From Neobacillus bataviensis (lineage in GTDB: Bacteria; Bacillota; Bacilli; Bacillales_B; DSM-18226), in the NCBI RefSeq assembly GCF_019969725.1, contig NZ_JAHXYW010000004.1, forward strand, positions 434,001 to 498,000: a stretch of 64,000 nucleotides of DNA. Direction: 5' to 3'. The stretch's first letter is position 1. Each line of letters begins with the position of its first letter. The translations under genes and the position numbers were made by a program. The notes beneath the pieces were generated by a model. That model was not told the origin of the DNA and did not search any database. It saw nothing but the letters and a program-made list of their open reading frames with translations. Positions 8,245-16,906 of this stretch are shown here, piece after piece.

Positions 8245-8277
8245 ACTTTTTTTAAAATAAACTGTGAGGGGAAAGCC

Positions 8278-9537
8278 ATGGTGGATTATAGCACACTGCC
8301 GCAAAATAAAATTCTATGTGTAGATATGAAGAGCTTTTATGCAAGCTGTTCAGCTGTTATGAGAGGTCTTGACCCATTGAATTGCTATTTAGCGGTGGCT
8401 GGCAACTTGGATCGGCAGGGAAGTGTCGTGCTTGCTGCTTCCCCGCGCCTCAAAAAGGAATTTGGGATTAAAACAGGTTCACGGCTATTCGAGATTCCAA
8501 AAGACCCAAGAATTCAAATTGTTGAGCCAAGGATGGCAACTTACTTACGTGTTTCAACTGAAATTTCCCGTGTCTTTAACCGCTACGTTCCAAAAGAAGC
8601 CATCCATACGTACAGCGTCGATGAAAGCTTTATTAAAGTCGATGGCGCGATTCATTTATGGGGGGATGCCCGGACGATTGCTGAAAAAATAAAGGACGAT
8701 ATTGAACGGGAATTTCAGCTGCCTTGCGCCGTCGGCATTGGACCGAACATGCTCATGTCAAAGCTTTGTCTGGATCTGGACGCAAAGAAAAAAGGAGTGG
8801 CCGAGTGGACGTATGAAGATGTAAAAACAAAGCTTTGGAACGTATCCCCGCTTAGGGAAATGTGGGGAATTGGCCGGCGTGTCGAAAAGACATTAAACGG
8901 AATGGGGATTTTTACGGTTGGCCAGCTGGCCCGCTATGATTTAGAAAAGCTGGAAAAGAAGTTCGGCATTATGGGGAACCAGCTTTATCACCATGCCTGG
9001 GGAGTGGATCTTTCTGAGCTGGGAGCCCCAATCATCCAAGGGCAAATCAGTTTTGGAAAAAGCCAAATTCTCTTAAGGGATTATAAAGAGGAAAAGGAAA
9101 TCAAGGCCGTTATTTTAGAAATGTGCGAGGAAGTGGCCCGGAGAACAAGAACGCGCCGAAAGGCAGGGAGGACCATTAGTCTCAGCGTCGGTTACAGCCA
9201 AGATGAATTTGGCGGCGGCTTTCATCGCTCCCGTACGATCAGGCAGCCAACAAATGAAACGATGGAGCTTTACCGCGTCTGCCTTGAATTGTTTCATGAA
9301 AATTATACTGGCAAGACGGTAAGGCAAATTGCGATTGCTCTCGGAAATATAGTCGACGACAGCGAGCTTCAGCTTGATCTTTTTGACTTGGGGGCCTACA
9401 AGAGGCGGGAGCTTGGCTATGTAGTGGATTCGGTCCGCCGGCGCTTCGGTTCAGGCTCACTGCTGCGCGCTGTTTCCTATACAGCCGCTGGAACTGCAAA
9501 GCATAGGGCAACACTAGTAGGCGGACATAAAATGTAA
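8278..9537 (+). CDS. polYB: Y-family translesion DNA polymerase (YqjW/PolYB, UmuC-like)
   Basis: The 419-residue protein starts at an ATG behind GTGAGGGG. It opens with the Y-family palm motif CVDMKSFYASC (about residues 14-24) carrying the first catalytic aspartate. The catalytic pair is YSVDESFI near residue 117. A helix-hairpin-helix follows (WGIGRRVEKTLNGMGI, about 200), then a little-finger domain. These error-prone polymerases copy damaged templates. Two LexA boxes upstream point to SOS induction. The next gene is a YolD-like protein, a partner commonly found with this polymerase in Bacillus. A longer in-frame extension upstream runs through the LexA boxes and is not coding. Confidence 0.94.
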   Translation: MVDYSTLPQNKILCVDMKSFYASCSAVMRGLDPLNCYLAVAGNLDRQGSVVLAASPRLKKEFGIKTGSRLFEIPKDPRIQIVEPRMATYLRVSTEISRVFNRYVPKEAIHTYSVDESFIKVDGAIHLWGDARTIAEKIKDDIEREFQLPCAVGIGPNMLMSKLCLDLDAKKKGVAEWTYEDVKTKLWNVSPLREMWGIGRRVEKTLNGMGIFTVGQLARYDLEKLEKKFGIMGNQLYHHAWGVDLSELGAPIIQGQISFGKSQILLRDYKEEKEIKAVILEMCEEVARRTRTRRKAGRTISLSVGYSQDEFGGGFHRSRTIRQPTNETMELYRVCLELFHENYTGKTVRQIAIALGNIVDDSELQLDLFDLGAYKRRELGYVVDSVRRRFGSGSLLRAVSYTAAGTAKHRATLVGGHKM

Positions 9538-9559
9538 TTGGGAAAGAAGGTAGAGGCGT

Positions 9560-9898
9560 ATGACGATTCGCGACCGCGGCAGAATCAAATGGACGTCGAT
9601 GATGCTTCCTGAGCATGTGAAATTGCTCCGGGATTGGGTAAAAGAAGATGAATACGAACAGAAAAGAGAAATGGATGAGCAGCAGCTCGAACTCATGAAT
9701 GAGACCTTGTCTGAAGCAATTGAATTTGATCAATACGTTACAATTACGCATTACCATAACCGGAACTATGAAATTGTGATTGGCAAAATTCATTACTGGG
9801 ACGAAATGGCCCAAAGGCTTCATGTAGTAGACCGCTTTGAAGAAGTGCACCGGATTCCCATAGATGCGATTGCCGATATAAGGCTGACGGACACATAA
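9560..9898 (+). CDS. yqjX: YolD-like family protein YqjX
   Basis: The 112-residue protein begins MTIRDRGRIKWTSMMLPEHV, which is the typical YolD-family opening. It has a charged helical middle and a C-terminal beta-rich part ending HRIPIDAIADIRL. YolD-like proteins are small companions of UmuC-type polymerases and are thought to play a UmuD-like accessory role. The gene starts 22 bases after polYB behind AGAAGGTAGAGG, so it is in the same SOS operon. A strong terminator follows immediately. Confidence 0.92.
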   Translation: MTIRDRGRIKWTSMMLPEHVKLLRDWVKEDEYEQKREMDEQQLELMNETLSEAIEFDQYVTITHYHNRNYEIVIGKIHYWDEMAQRLHVVDRFEEVHRIPIDAIADIRLTDT

Positions 9899-9901
9899 AA
9901 A

Positions 9902-9930
9902 AAACGCGGCTTCTATATGAAGCCGCGTTT
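9902..9930. terminator. Bidirectional terminator between yqjX and the CDGSH gene
   Basis: AAACGCGGCTTC/GAAGCCGCGTTT is a perfect 12-bp stem with a 5-base loop. A-rich sequence on one side and a short T-run on the other let it serve both convergent genes. Confidence 0.88.
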
Positions 9931-9936
9931 CTTAAT

Positions 9937-10143
9937 CTATTCACCTTCAGGAACCCGGACTTGTGATTCGAAATTTCCTTTATGCGAGCCATCGCAAAAA
10001 GGTTTGTTTTTTGATAAGCCACATCGGCAAAGAGAAAAAGAAGGTTTAGTAGTATAAACATTGCCTTCACCATCTAGCAGCTCCACATCACCGGTGATTC
10101 TTAGAGAGCCGTTATCATTTACTTTGATTTGAACTTTGGACAT
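9937..10143 (-). CDS. CDGSH-type iron-sulfur protein
   Basis: This is a 68-residue protein starting MSKVQIKVND. The ATG at 10143 follows AGGAGTG; longer upstream codons lack a ribosome binding site. The C-terminal half has the CDGSH motif CRCGLSKNKPFCDGSH, which supplies the three cysteines and one histidine that hold a [2Fe-2S] cluster. Such small proteins are thought to act in redox or Fe-S metabolism. It is divergent from the HesB-like yqkB, so two Fe-S-linked genes share one 65-base promoter region. Confidence 0.93.
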   Translation of the reverse strand: MSKVQIKVNDNGSLRITGDVELLDGEGNVYTTKPSFSLCRCGLSKNKPFCDGSHKGNFESQVRVPEGE

Positions 10144-10208
10144 AAACTGACACTCCTTTAAAAACATATGATACAATCATCATATGCCAAAAGAGAGGAG
10201 CTTTAAAC

Positions 10209-10541
10209 GTGGAAATCACCATAACAGCGGAAGCGGCAGGAAAAATCAATGAAAGAACCGAAAACCGTGAAGGCTATTTAAAATTAAAATATGATACAGA
10301 TGGCTGCGGCTGCGCCGTAAACGGCGTAATTGCCCTATGGCATGTTACTGAACTAGATGATACCGACATCGCGATTGAAACAAACGATAGAACGGTTTAT
10401 GTGGAAAAATCCAAAATGGTCTTCTTTGATGAACAAATGAAAATTGATTTTTCCAAGGCAACTAATTGCTTTCAATTAAAAAGCCCAGGGCAAATTCTAA
10501 ACGGACATATGAGCCTAATCCTGAAAGAAAAAACAGACTGA
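10209..10541 (+). CDS. yqkB: HesB/IscA-like iron-sulfur biogenesis family protein YqkB
   Basis: The 110-residue protein starts with GTG behind AGAGAGGAG. A HesB-like fold is indicated by LKLKYDTDGCGCAVNG (about residues 27-42) with a CGC pair. The C-terminal cysteine of true A-type carriers is not in the usual place; only an isolated cysteine is seen in KATNCFQL. It matches the YqkB group, whose biochemical role is not settled. The coding end runs into a bidirectional terminator shared with yqkD. Confidence 0.88.
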   Translation: MEITITAEAAGKINERTENREGYLKLKYDTDGCGCAVNGVIALWHVTELDDTDIAIETNDRTVYVEKSKMVFFDEQMKIDFSKATNCFQLKSPGQILNGHMSLILKEKTD

Positions 10542-10562
10542 TCCAATGGACAGTCTGTTTTA
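10531..10562. terminator. Bidirectional terminator overlapping the ends of yqkB and yqkD
   Basis: AAACAGACTG/CAGTCTGTTT forms a 10-bp perfect stem with a 10-base loop (ATCCAATGGA). Both stop codons lie within it. Confidence 0.85.
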
Positions 10563-11480
10563 ATTAGGCAAGGGATGGTGAACATATTTTTGCAGAAATT
10601 CATCAACCACCCGTGCGTAGTCGGCGGGATTTTCGTTAAAGGATTGGGCATGCCGCCCGTTTGCTGCAAGATAGAGCATTTTCGGCCCTTTCTTTTGCTC
10701 AAATAACTCTTTCGTCATGGTAGGAAGAATAAAATCATCCTTTTGGCTGTGAATGAACAAAACGGGATGTTTGATGTTCTCAATGACCGAAATCGGAGAA
10801 ACATTTCGAATGGAATATTTATCACGTAACCTTAAAAGAGTGTCACCAATCGGCAGCAAGAGTCCAGGGATGAGTTTAAAATCCTTTTTAATCAGATAGG
10901 CAAGCTGTTCTTTAAAATCAGAAAATGGACAGTCGGCAATATAGAAATCAGCGCCATCCTCTAAAAGACCTGCATATAACAGCATCGTTGCTGCCCCCAT
11001 CGATTCACCGTGAATTCCAAGTTCAAGATTAGGACCTTTTTCTTTTTTTAGCCAGTCAACAATTGTTTTTAAATCAAATTTTTCATAGTGGCCAAAGCTG
11101 GTGGTTTTCCCTCCGGATTCTCCGTGGCGGCGGTGGTCATAAATCAAGGCATTGAACCCGCGCTCAAGGAAAAGGTTTGCATATTTAATCGAATTAATTT
11201 TCGTTTCGGTTACACCATGGGTAATTACGATATAGCGGTTGGTCTCGTGCGGTTCAACCAAAACGGCTTTAATGGTGTAGCCGAAAGGAGAAGGTATATC
11301 CACTTCTCGTTGTGGAAGGGAATCAAATTCATCAGGATTATACCTGCCAGCATCCTTTTCCCGCTTTAAGATAAAATCCTCGTCCTTTTTTTTCATATAC
11401 ATAATCCGGTTTGTAAAATATAAAGCGAGAGATAACCAGAAAAACAATAAAATGAACAAAGCTCGAAATGCCTTTTTCAA
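10560..11480 (-). CDS. yqkD: Alpha/beta hydrolase YqkD, membrane-anchored
   Basis: The 306-residue protein probably starts at the TTG at 11480, which lies 8 bases behind GGGAGG. The in-frame GTG at 11489 overlaps that ribosome binding site. A hydrophobic helix occupies about residues 4-22. The hydrolase domain has HGVTE for the oxyanion loop, DHRRHGES, the nucleophile elbow GESMGAA, an acid in HSQKDDFI and a catalytic histidine in GRHAQSF near the C-terminus. The active site would face outward if the N-terminus is a signal anchor. The substrate is unknown; esterase or peptidase activity is typical of the family. Confidence 0.88.
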   Translation of the reverse strand: MKKAFRALFILLFFWLSLALYFTNRIMYMKKKDEDFILKREKDAGRYNPDEFDSLPQREVDIPSPFGYTIKAVLVEPHETNRYIVITHGVTETKINSIKYANLFLERGFNALIYDHRRHGESGGKTTSFGHYEKFDLKTIVDWLKKEKGPNLELGIHGESMGAATMLLYAGLLEDGADFYIADCPFSDFKEQLAYLIKKDFKLIPGLLLPIGDTLLRLRDKYSIRNVSPISVIENIKHPVLFIHSQKDDFILPTMTKELFEQKKGPKMLYLAANGRHAQSFNENPADYARVVDEFLQKYVHHPLPN

Positions 11481-11552
11481 AAGCGGCACCTCCCGAAATG
11501 TTTAATATAACATATGAAAAATAAACTTCATGCGCCCATAAATTTTAACATG

Positions 11553-11583
11553 AAAAAAGCCGCTGATTCCAATTTAGCGGCTT
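11553..11583 (-). terminator. Terminator of the 46-residue small gene
   Basis: On the minus strand AAGCCGCT/AGCGGCTT is an 8-bp stem with an 11-base loop, followed by a six-T run. It lies about 110 bases past the small gene stop. Confidence 0.7.
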
Positions 11584-11625
11584 AAGCTCATAATACAAAT
11601 TACATAACATCGCACTTTGAGAACT

Positions 11626-11692
11626 GTCCAGCTCCAGCGCCTAGGAAAAAATGAACTGCTTTTTTCCCTGGGCAAGGCGCTTCCGCTTTTTT
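11626..11692. repeat. Short dispersed structured repeat with CAGCTCCAGCGCC core
   Basis: The segment starts TCCAGCTCCAGCGCCTAGG and ends AAGGCGCTTCCGCTTTT. It can fold with GCGCCT/AGGCGC outside and GGAAAAAA/TTTTTTCC inside. The two ends resemble an intergenic repeat that I recall from many Bacillaceae chromosomes, here with a short centre. It sits just downstream of the small minus-strand gene. That it is dispersed in this genome is recalled knowledge, since only one copy is in view. Confidence 0.6.
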
Positions 11693-11693
11693 A

Positions 11694-11834
11694 TTATGAC
11701 TCTGCATTTTGTCGCTTCGTCGGATGAATCGCTTTGTTCATCTCTTCAGCGGCCATCGTCCGTGTGCCGCCACCGCCTGTTTCTGCATAGTCTTTGCCCT
11801 TTTGGCTGTTTCCTTTGTCACGTTTTTGGCTCAT
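11694..11834 (-). CDS. Small hydrophilic protein, 46 residues, unrecognised
   Basis: ATG at 11834 lies behind GAAGGGAGATTGATTTT. The product starts MSQKRDKGNSQKGKDYAETG, has a glycine run (TGGGGTRT), and ends PTKRQNAES. It is very hydrophilic with no membrane segment, in the style of small Bacillus spore or stress proteins. I do not recognise a named family with certainty. The good ribosome binding site, clean stop and downstream terminator argue that it is real. Confidence 0.65.
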   Translation of the reverse strand: MSQKRDKGNSQKGKDYAETGGGGTRTMAAEEMNKAIHPTKRQNAES

Positions 11835-11904
11835 AAAATCAATCTCCCTTCAAGGTAGCTTCATCTAATAAGATGCATAGATAGAAGGGTGATTATTCAA
11901 AAAT

Positions 11905-12810
11905 CTAAATGGTTTGAGCATGTAAACGATAATATCCGCTATCGATGGACCTTGAAAGATGAGGCCGGACGATTTCAATCGCATCCACGAGCTTTTCGAG
12001 ATTAACTCCTGTTTCAATTCCCATCCGCTCAAGCATGTAAACTACGTCCTCTGTTGCCGCATTTCCGCTGGCTCCAGGTGCGAAAGGGCAGCCGCCAAGC
12101 CCGCCGGCAGAAGAATCAAATCGGTCAATTCCTGCTTGAAGGGAAGCTAAAATATTGGCTAAGGCAAGCTTCCGGGTGTCATGAAAATGGGCTGTTAAAA
12201 GAACCCCAGGGAATTCTGCTTTTAGTTGAGAAAACAAAGAGTAGGCTTCATCAGGTGCAGCCATCCCAATCGTATCGGCCACGCTTAATTCATCGGCACC
12301 AGCCTCTACAAAATCACGGCAAAGCGCCAATGTGTCAATCTCATTGATTTTCCCTTCATAAGGACAATAAAAAGAGGTAGAAATGCAGGCGCGAACAAAA
12401 TAATTCTTTTCTTTTAATTCTTGGATGATGGGTTTTAATTCTTCCATACTACCCTTCGTTGATTTATTTATATTTTTTAGATTAAAAGTGTTGCTCACCC
12501 CAACAAACACGGCAACCGCTTTGCAATCGGTGGAATAAACACGGTCAATCCCTTTTCGATTCGGCGCAAGGACAATATTTCTTGTCCTATCATCGAGGCA
12601 ATCAGTGACAATTTCAGCCGCATCGCCCATTTGCGGCACCCATTTTGGCGAAACAAACGAAGTCAGCTCCATTTCCTGAAGCCCGGCATCTCTTAAAGCG
12701 GCAATAAATTGTTTTTTTATATCAGTCGGTACGAATAACTTCTCATTTTGCAGACCATCGCGCGGACCAACCTCAATAATGGTCACCTTTTTTGGTAAAT
12801 TAAGCATCAT
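11905..12810 (-). CDS. mvaB: Hydroxymethylglutaryl-CoA lyase
   Basis: The 301-residue TIM-barrel enzyme splits HMG-CoA into acetoacetate and acetyl-CoA, the last step of leucine breakdown. The N-terminal EVGPRDGLQNE (about residues 11-21) is the diagnostic HMG-CoA lyase/isopropylmalate-synthase-like motif with the metal-binding aspartate. TAHFHDT near residue 202 supplies histidine ligands. The catalytic cysteine is in the GGLGGCPFAPGA signature near 233. Start ATG at 12810 follows GGAGGGG. It is divergent from the thiolase-scoAB genes that use its product, so the whole set forms one metabolic module. The YngG protein of B. subtilis is equivalent but lies in a different locus. Confidence 0.95.
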   Translation of the reverse strand: MMLNLPKKVTIIEVGPRDGLQNEKLFVPTDIKKQFIAALRDAGLQEMELTSFVSPKWVPQMGDAAEIVTDCLDDRTRNIVLAPNRKGIDRVYSTDCKAVAVFVGVSNTFNLKNINKSTKGSMEELKPIIQELKEKNYFVRACISTSFYCPYEGKINEIDTLALCRDFVEAGADELSVADTIGMAAPDEAYSLFSQLKAEFPGVLLTAHFHDTRKLALANILASLQAGIDRFDSSAGGLGGCPFAPGASGNAATEDVVYMLERMGIETGVNLEKLVDAIEIVRPHLSRSIDSGYYRLHAQTI

Positions 12811-12836
12811 TTTTCCCCTCCCATTTTCATACTTTC

Positions 12837-12866
12837 ATTGTAGTGCCGTTATTTTTAAAAAATCAA
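12837..12866 (-). promoter_or_regulatory. Probable sigma-A promoter of mvaB
   Basis: On the minus strand, TTGATT (12861-12866) and TACAAT (12837-12842) are separated by 18 bases and lie just upstream of the mvaB ribosome binding site. Confidence 0.5.
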
Positions 12867-12880
12867 GAAAAAATGAAATT

Positions 12881-12913
12881 TTGACAAAATTAGAGGAATT
12901 TCCGTGTTAAACT
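12881..12913 (+). promoter_or_regulatory. Possible promoter of the thiolase-scoAB operon
   Basis: A perfect TTGACA (12881-12886) is present, but the best -10 candidates (TGTTAA at 18 bases or TAAACT at 21) are imperfect. The promoter may need an activator or a different spacing. Confidence 0.35.
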
Positions 12914-12956
12914 AGAAGTAGTAAAGGTAAAAAAGGTTGAAGGGGAGAGAAAGATA

Positions 12957-14144
12957 ATGAGTCAAATAGAAGTAGTCATTGTCAGTGCGGTCCGAACTGC
13001 ACTTGGAAACTTTAACGGAAGTTTAAAAAATATATCCGCACCGGAGCTGGGAGCGACTGTTATCAAAGGGGCACTTGAGCAGGCAGGAGTAAAGCCAGAT
13101 CAAGTGGATGAGGTAATTATGGGAAATGTTCTCCAGGCAGGCCTCGGGCAAAACCCGGCAAGGCAGGCGGCTATTCAAGCGGGCATTCCTGAAAGCGTTT
13201 CCTCAATGACGATTAATAAAGTTTGCGGTTCCGGACTTAAGGCTGTTCACCTTGCGACGCAAGCCATTTTGGCGGGTGATGCTGAAATCGTAGTGGCTGG
13301 CGGAATGGAAAATATGAGCCAGGCGCCATACCTATTAAAAAATGCCCGGGACGGCTTTAAAATGGGCGACCAAAAATTAGTGGATACATTAACTTCTGAT
13401 GGTCTTACATGTGTATTTAACGACTATCATATGGGGATTACCGCAGAAAACCTTGCTAGCAAATATTCGATCACAAGAGAAGAGCAGGACGAATTTTCGG
13501 CATGGAGTCAGGACAAAGCTGTGAAGGCGATTGAAGCAGGGAAGTTTAATGATGAAATCGTTCCTGTTGTTATCCCGCAGCGTAAAGGGGAGCCAATTGT
13601 TTTTGCTGTGGATGAATATCCGAAAAAAGGAACAACTGCAGAAAAATTGGCCGGGTTGAGAACAGCGTTTAAAAAGGATGGCACGGTAACGGCAGGAAAT
13701 GCTTCAGGAATTAATGATGGCGCGGCTGCTGTAGTGGTCATGAGTAAGAAAAAGGCCGAAGAACTAGGTCTTGAACCATTAGTAACTATTAAAGCAAATG
13801 CCAGTGCCGGTGTAGACCCAAGCATCATGGGAATTGGTCCGGTACCTGCCGTAAGAAAAGCATTGGAAAAGGCAGCTGTTTCGATGGAGGAGATTGAATT
13901 AATCGAAGCAAATGAAGCCTTTGCGGCACAATCACTGGCTGTAGACCGTGAGCTTCAGTTTAATAAAGAAATTCTCAATGTAAATGGCGGCGCCATTGCT
14001 CTCGGCCACCCTATCGGAGCAAGCGGGGCGAGAATTTTGGTTACCTTAATCCACGAAATGAAAAAGAGACAGGCGCGCGTAGGATTGGCTACTCTTTGTA
14101 TTGGCGGCGGGCAAGGTGTCGCAACGATTGTTGAGCTTGCATAA
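12957..14144 (+). CDS. Acetyl-CoA C-acetyltransferase (thiolase II)
   Basis: This 395-residue biosynthetic/degradative thiolase interconverts acetoacetyl-CoA and two acetyl-CoA. The nucleophilic cysteine is Cys90 in [14 protein letters not shown]. The second catalytic region [11 protein letters not shown] is near residue 350, and the base cysteine lies in TLCIGGGQG near 380. It is closest in architecture to AtoB/ThlA/PhaA. It is the first of three genes, 30 bases ahead of scoA, and divergent from mvaB. That context suggests it runs in the degradative direction on acetoacetyl-CoA from ScoAB. Start ATG at 12957 lies behind AAGGGGAGAG. Confidence 0.95.
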   Translation: MSQIEVVIVSAVRTALGNFNGSLKNISAPELGATVIKGALEQAGVKPDQVDEVIMGNVLQAGLGQNPARQAAIQAGIPESVSSMTINKVCGSGLKAVHLATQAILAGDAEIVVAGGMENMSQAPYLLKNARDGFKMGDQKLVDTLTSDGLTCVFNDYHMGITAENLASKYSITREEQDEFSAWSQDKAVKAIEAGKFNDEIVPVVIPQRKGEPIVFAVDEYPKKGTTAEKLAGLRTAFKKDGTVTAGNASGINDGAAAVVVMSKKKAEELGLEPLVTIKANASAGVDPSIMGIGPVPAVRKALEKAAVSMEEIELIEANEAFAAQSLAVDRELQFNKEILNVNGGAIALGHPIGASGARILVTLIHEMKKRQARVGLATLCIGGGQGVATIVELA

Positions 14145-14174
14145 AACGTTCATGATAAGGGGGAGAGAACGAAA

Positions 14175-14864
14175 ATGAAGAAAATTTGTACATCCTTCCA
14201 GGAAGCAGTTGCCGATATTCATGATGGAGCGACGCTGATGGTAGGTGGATTTGGTTTGTGCGGGATACCTGAAAACCTGATTTTAGCGTTAGCAGAGAAA
14301 GGCGTAAAGGATTTAACCGTTATTTCTAATAACTGTGGAATTGATGAGTGGGGGCTCGGTCTCCTATTAAATAATAAGCAAATTAAAAAAATGATCGGCT
14401 CCTATGTCGGGGAAAATAAAGAGTTTGAGAGACAGGTTTTGACAGGAGAGCTGGAAGTGGAATTGACACCTCAAGGCACATTAGCGGAAAAAATTCGAGC
14501 AGGCGGCGCCGGCATTCCAGCGTTTTATACTCCTGCCGGGGTAGGGACGCCGATTGCTGAAGGCAAAGAAACAAAAGTTTTTAAAGGTCGGGAATACCTT
14601 TTAGAAGAAGCGCTGACAGCTGATTTTAGCTTGGTGCGGGCATGGAAGGGCGACAAAATGGGCAATCTCGTTTACCACAAAACAGCCCGAAACTTTAATC
14701 CTATGATTGCGGCTGCTGGCAGAGTAACGATTGCTGAAGTAGAAACACTCTATGAAATCGGAGAATTGGATCCGAATTTTATTCATACCCCAAGCATCTA
14801 TGTGCAAGCCATGATCGAAGGAACCCAGGAGAAACGAATCGAGCGATTAACTATAAGTAAATAA
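14175..14864 (+). CDS. scoA: Succinyl-CoA:3-ketoacid CoA-transferase subunit A
   Basis: This is the 229-residue alpha subunit of a family I CoA transferase. It shows [14 protein letters not shown] (about residues 18-31), the CoA-transferase signature 1, and a C-terminal part with [15 protein letters not shown] and the [12 protein letters not shown] segment. With ScoB it moves CoA from succinyl-CoA to acetoacetate. It is the second gene of the thiolase-scoA-scoB operon and starts behind AAGGGGGAG. Confidence 0.95.
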   Translation: MKKICTSFQEAVADIHDGATLMVGGFGLCGIPENLILALAEKGVKDLTVISNNCGIDEWGLGLLLNNKQIKKMIGSYVGENKEFERQVLTGELEVELTPQGTLAEKIRAGGAGIPAFYTPAGVGTPIAEGKETKVFKGREYLLEEALTADFSLVRAWKGDKMGNLVYHKTARNFNPMIAAAGRVTIAEVETLYEIGELDPNFIHTPSIYVQAMIEGTQEKRIERLTISK

Positions 14865-14888
14865 AGTTGGTAGAAGGGAGTAGTGTAA

Positions 14889-15557
14889 ATGGCGAATGAG
14901 AAAGTCTCTGTCAGAGAGAGAATTGCGATTAGGGCAGAGAAGGAAATTGAAAACGGCTTTTATGTAAACCTAGGAATCGGTATGCCAACCCTCGTTGCCA
15001 ATTATATAACGGATAACAAACAGGTTGTTTTGCAATCAGAAAATGGCCTTTTAGGAATTGGTCCATATCCACATGAAGATGAAGTGGACCCGGATTTAAT
15101 AAATGCAGGGAAAGAAACGGTTACAGCGGTCAGCGGTGCAGCCTATTTTGACAGTGCTGAATCGTTTGCGATGATTCGCGGCGGACATGTGAACCTGGCA
15201 ATCCTCGGTGGAATGGAAGTCTCCGAAACTGGCGATCTTGCAAACTGGATGATTCCAGGAAAAATGATTAAAGGAATGGGCGGGGCGATGGACCTTGTTC
15301 ACGGCGCTCAGAAAATCATAGTTATCATGGAGCACGTCAATAAAAAAGGCGAGTCAAAAATTCTAAAACAATGCACTCTTCCATTAACAGGGAAAGGGGT
15401 CGTCAACCGGATTATCACGGAACGCGCCGTTATGGATGTCACAGCTTCCGGTTTGCGGCTTGTGGAAGTAGCAAAAGGTTTTACCGTAGAGGAAGTCGTA
15501 AATTCGACGGAAGCAGCACTAAATGTCGATGAAAGTGTTAAACTAGAAGCATATTAA
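14889..15557 (+). CDS. scoB: Succinyl-CoA:3-ketoacid CoA-transferase subunit B
   Basis: This is the 222-residue beta subunit. The catalytic glutamate that forms the enzyme-CoA thioester is Glu51 in [10 protein letters not shown], following the GIGMPTLV glycine loop (about residues 29-36). The middle has [14 protein letters not shown]. It pairs with ScoA, encoded 24 bases upstream. A clear terminator follows, which ends the three-gene ketone-body operon. Confidence 0.95.
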   Translation: MANEKVSVRERIAIRAEKEIENGFYVNLGIGMPTLVANYITDNKQVVLQSENGLLGIGPYPHEDEVDPDLINAGKETVTAVSGAAYFDSAESFAMIRGGHVNLAILGGMEVSETGDLANWMIPGKMIKGMGGAMDLVHGAQKIIVIMEHVNKKGESKILKQCTLPLTGKGVVNRIITERAVMDVTASGLRLVEVAKGFTVEEVVNSTEAALNVDESVKLEAY

Positions 15558-15568
15558 AGAAAAGTTTA

Positions 15569-15601
15569 AGCAGGCTGTGTAAACAAACAGCCTGCTTTTT
15601 T
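15569..15601 (+). terminator. Terminator after scoB
   Basis: AAGCAGGCTG/CAGCCTGCTT is a 10-bp perfect stem with a 10-base loop and a T-run. Confidence 0.92.
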
Positions 15602-15645
15602 CATGATATAATAAAAGGAATAATTGAATTCTGGAGGATTTTAGA

Positions 15646-15900
15646 ATGAAAAAGAAAGCGAAACAAAAAAATCAATCTAAACCAAAAACAGATGACAAAC
15701 CCGTAACACTTAAAGATATGATTAATCCAGACTTAATTAAGCAGTTAAAAGATCAGCAGAATCAATTAAAGGCGGAAGAAGAAAGAAAAAAACAAGAGGA
15801 AGAAGCAAAAAAACGGGAAGAACGCAGATTAAAAGAAAAGAATAAATCATTTGAAGAGTTATTGAACGAAAGCGGGATGAACTGGAAGGAGTTTAAATAA
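15646..15900 (+). CDS. yqkE: YqkE family small coiled-coil protein
   Basis: The 84-residue, extremely lysine- and glutamate-rich protein has a long charged helix (about residues 28-68, many EEERKKQ-type heptads) and a conserved C-terminus SFEELLNESGMNWKEFK. It fits the YqkE family both in sequence and in position before yqkF. Function is unknown; cytosolic. ATG at 15646 lies behind CTGGAGG. It is a single gene with its own terminator. Confidence 0.88.
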   Translation: MKKKAKQKNQSKPKTDDKPVTLKDMINPDLIKQLKDQQNQLKAEEERKKQEEEAKKREERRLKEKNKSFEELLNESGMNWKEFK

Positions 15901-15905
15901 TAAAA

Positions 15906-15929
15906 AAAGGAGGGCAGCTGCTCTCCTTT
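15906..15929. terminator. Bidirectional terminator between yqkE and yqkF
   Basis: AAAGGAG...CTCCTTT with an AGCTGC-rich centre forms a near-palindromic hairpin flanked by A- and T-rich sequence. Confidence 0.7.
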
Positions 15930-16839
15930 ACCGATGTTCTGGATAAATATTATTCTTTGTTAAGTCTTTGATTAGCGCAACCTCTTGATCCGTCAATGGC
16001 TGGCTTCTTACCGCCTTGGCATTGCCTCTAATCTGTTCTGCACTGCTCGCACCGGCAACAACAGATGCGACAGCAGGGTTTGCTAGATTGTATTGCAGCG
16101 CCACTTCTGTAAACGAGCGGCCAGCCCCCACTTTTTCTTTTAATAAGCCAAGCGTCTCTCTTAACTCTTCGTAGGAATAATCCAAATACCCCTTTTCAGA
16201 TGCTTTTTCAAGCAGCTTATCGCTAAGCAGCCCTTTTGCAAGCGGTCCCCGGGTAACAGCACTGATGCCTTTTTCATGAAGCAGGGGTAATGCCTCTTCT
16301 TCAGGCCTTCGGTCTAACATGCTGTACTGCATCATAACAGAAACCATCCCAGATTTCCTCACATATTCGCGAATCACATTCGGCCGAATCGATGAGATGC
16401 CATAATAGCGAATCAAGCCTTCTTCCTTTAATTCCTCAAATGCTTCGATCGTTTCGTCAATCGGGTCCTCAATCGTGCCGCCATGCAATTGATAAAGATC
16501 AATATAGTCTGTTCCCAGCCGTTTCAGACTGTTTTTCACTGCTTCTTTTATATAGGCTTTAGAAGGGTCCCACGACCAGCCGCTTCGATCCTCCTTCCAG
16601 CGATTCCCGACTTTAGTCGCAATAATCACCTGTTCACGGACATCCTTTAACGCACTTCCGACGATTTTCTCATTTTCACCGAAATCATATAAATCAGCTG
16701 TATCGAAATAGTTGATTCCTTCCTCAAGTGCTGCTTCGATGATTTTTCTCGAAGAAAGCTCATCTGTTCCGATGGACATACAGCCGAGCCCTAACTCGGT
16801 AACATACAAATCGGAGGCTCCTAATCTTCTTTTTTTCAA
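15928..16839 (-). CDS. yqkF: Aldo/keto reductase YqkF
   Basis: This is an NADPH-dependent (beta/alpha)8 oxidoreductase of about 303 residues. The catalytic tetrad is visible as D in YFDTADLYDFG (about 44-54) with the tyrosine four residues on, K in ATKVGN, and H in LYQLHGG. The C-terminal NADP-binding SSAEQIRGN is conserved. The start is taken as TTG at 16839, 8 bases behind GGGGTG; an in-frame GTG at 16846-16848 overlaps that site. The substrate is unknown. It is convergent with yqkE and matches the B. subtilis order. Confidence 0.9.
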   Translation of the reverse strand: MKKRRLGASDLYVTELGLGCMSIGTDELSSRKIIEAALEEGINYFDTADLYDFGENEKIVGSALKDVREQVIIATKVGNRWKEDRSGWSWDPSKAYIKEAVKNSLKRLGTDYIDLYQLHGGTIEDPIDETIEAFEELKEEGLIRYYGISSIRPNVIREYVRKSGMVSVMMQYSMLDRRPEEEALPLLHEKGISAVTRGPLAKGLLSDKLLEKASEKGYLDYSYEELRETLGLLKEKVGAGRSFTEVALQYNLANPAVASVVAGASSAEQIRGNAKAVRSQPLTDQEVALIKDLTKNNIYPEHR

Positions 16840-16906
16840 AAAAAACACCCCGTTCTTTTTTCTATCATTTTACAAAAAGAACAGGGCAGACTACAAACAG
16901 CAGAAC

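Noticed and set aside
8185..8277. Longer N-terminus for polYB
   Set aside because: The extra codons cross the LexA boxes and the likely promoter, and the ATG at 8278 has a good ribosome binding site and the family-typical start.
9239..9850. 203-residue minus-strand frame opposite polYB-yqjX
   Set aside because: Antisense to two well-supported genes, with no ribosome binding site and no recognisable domain.
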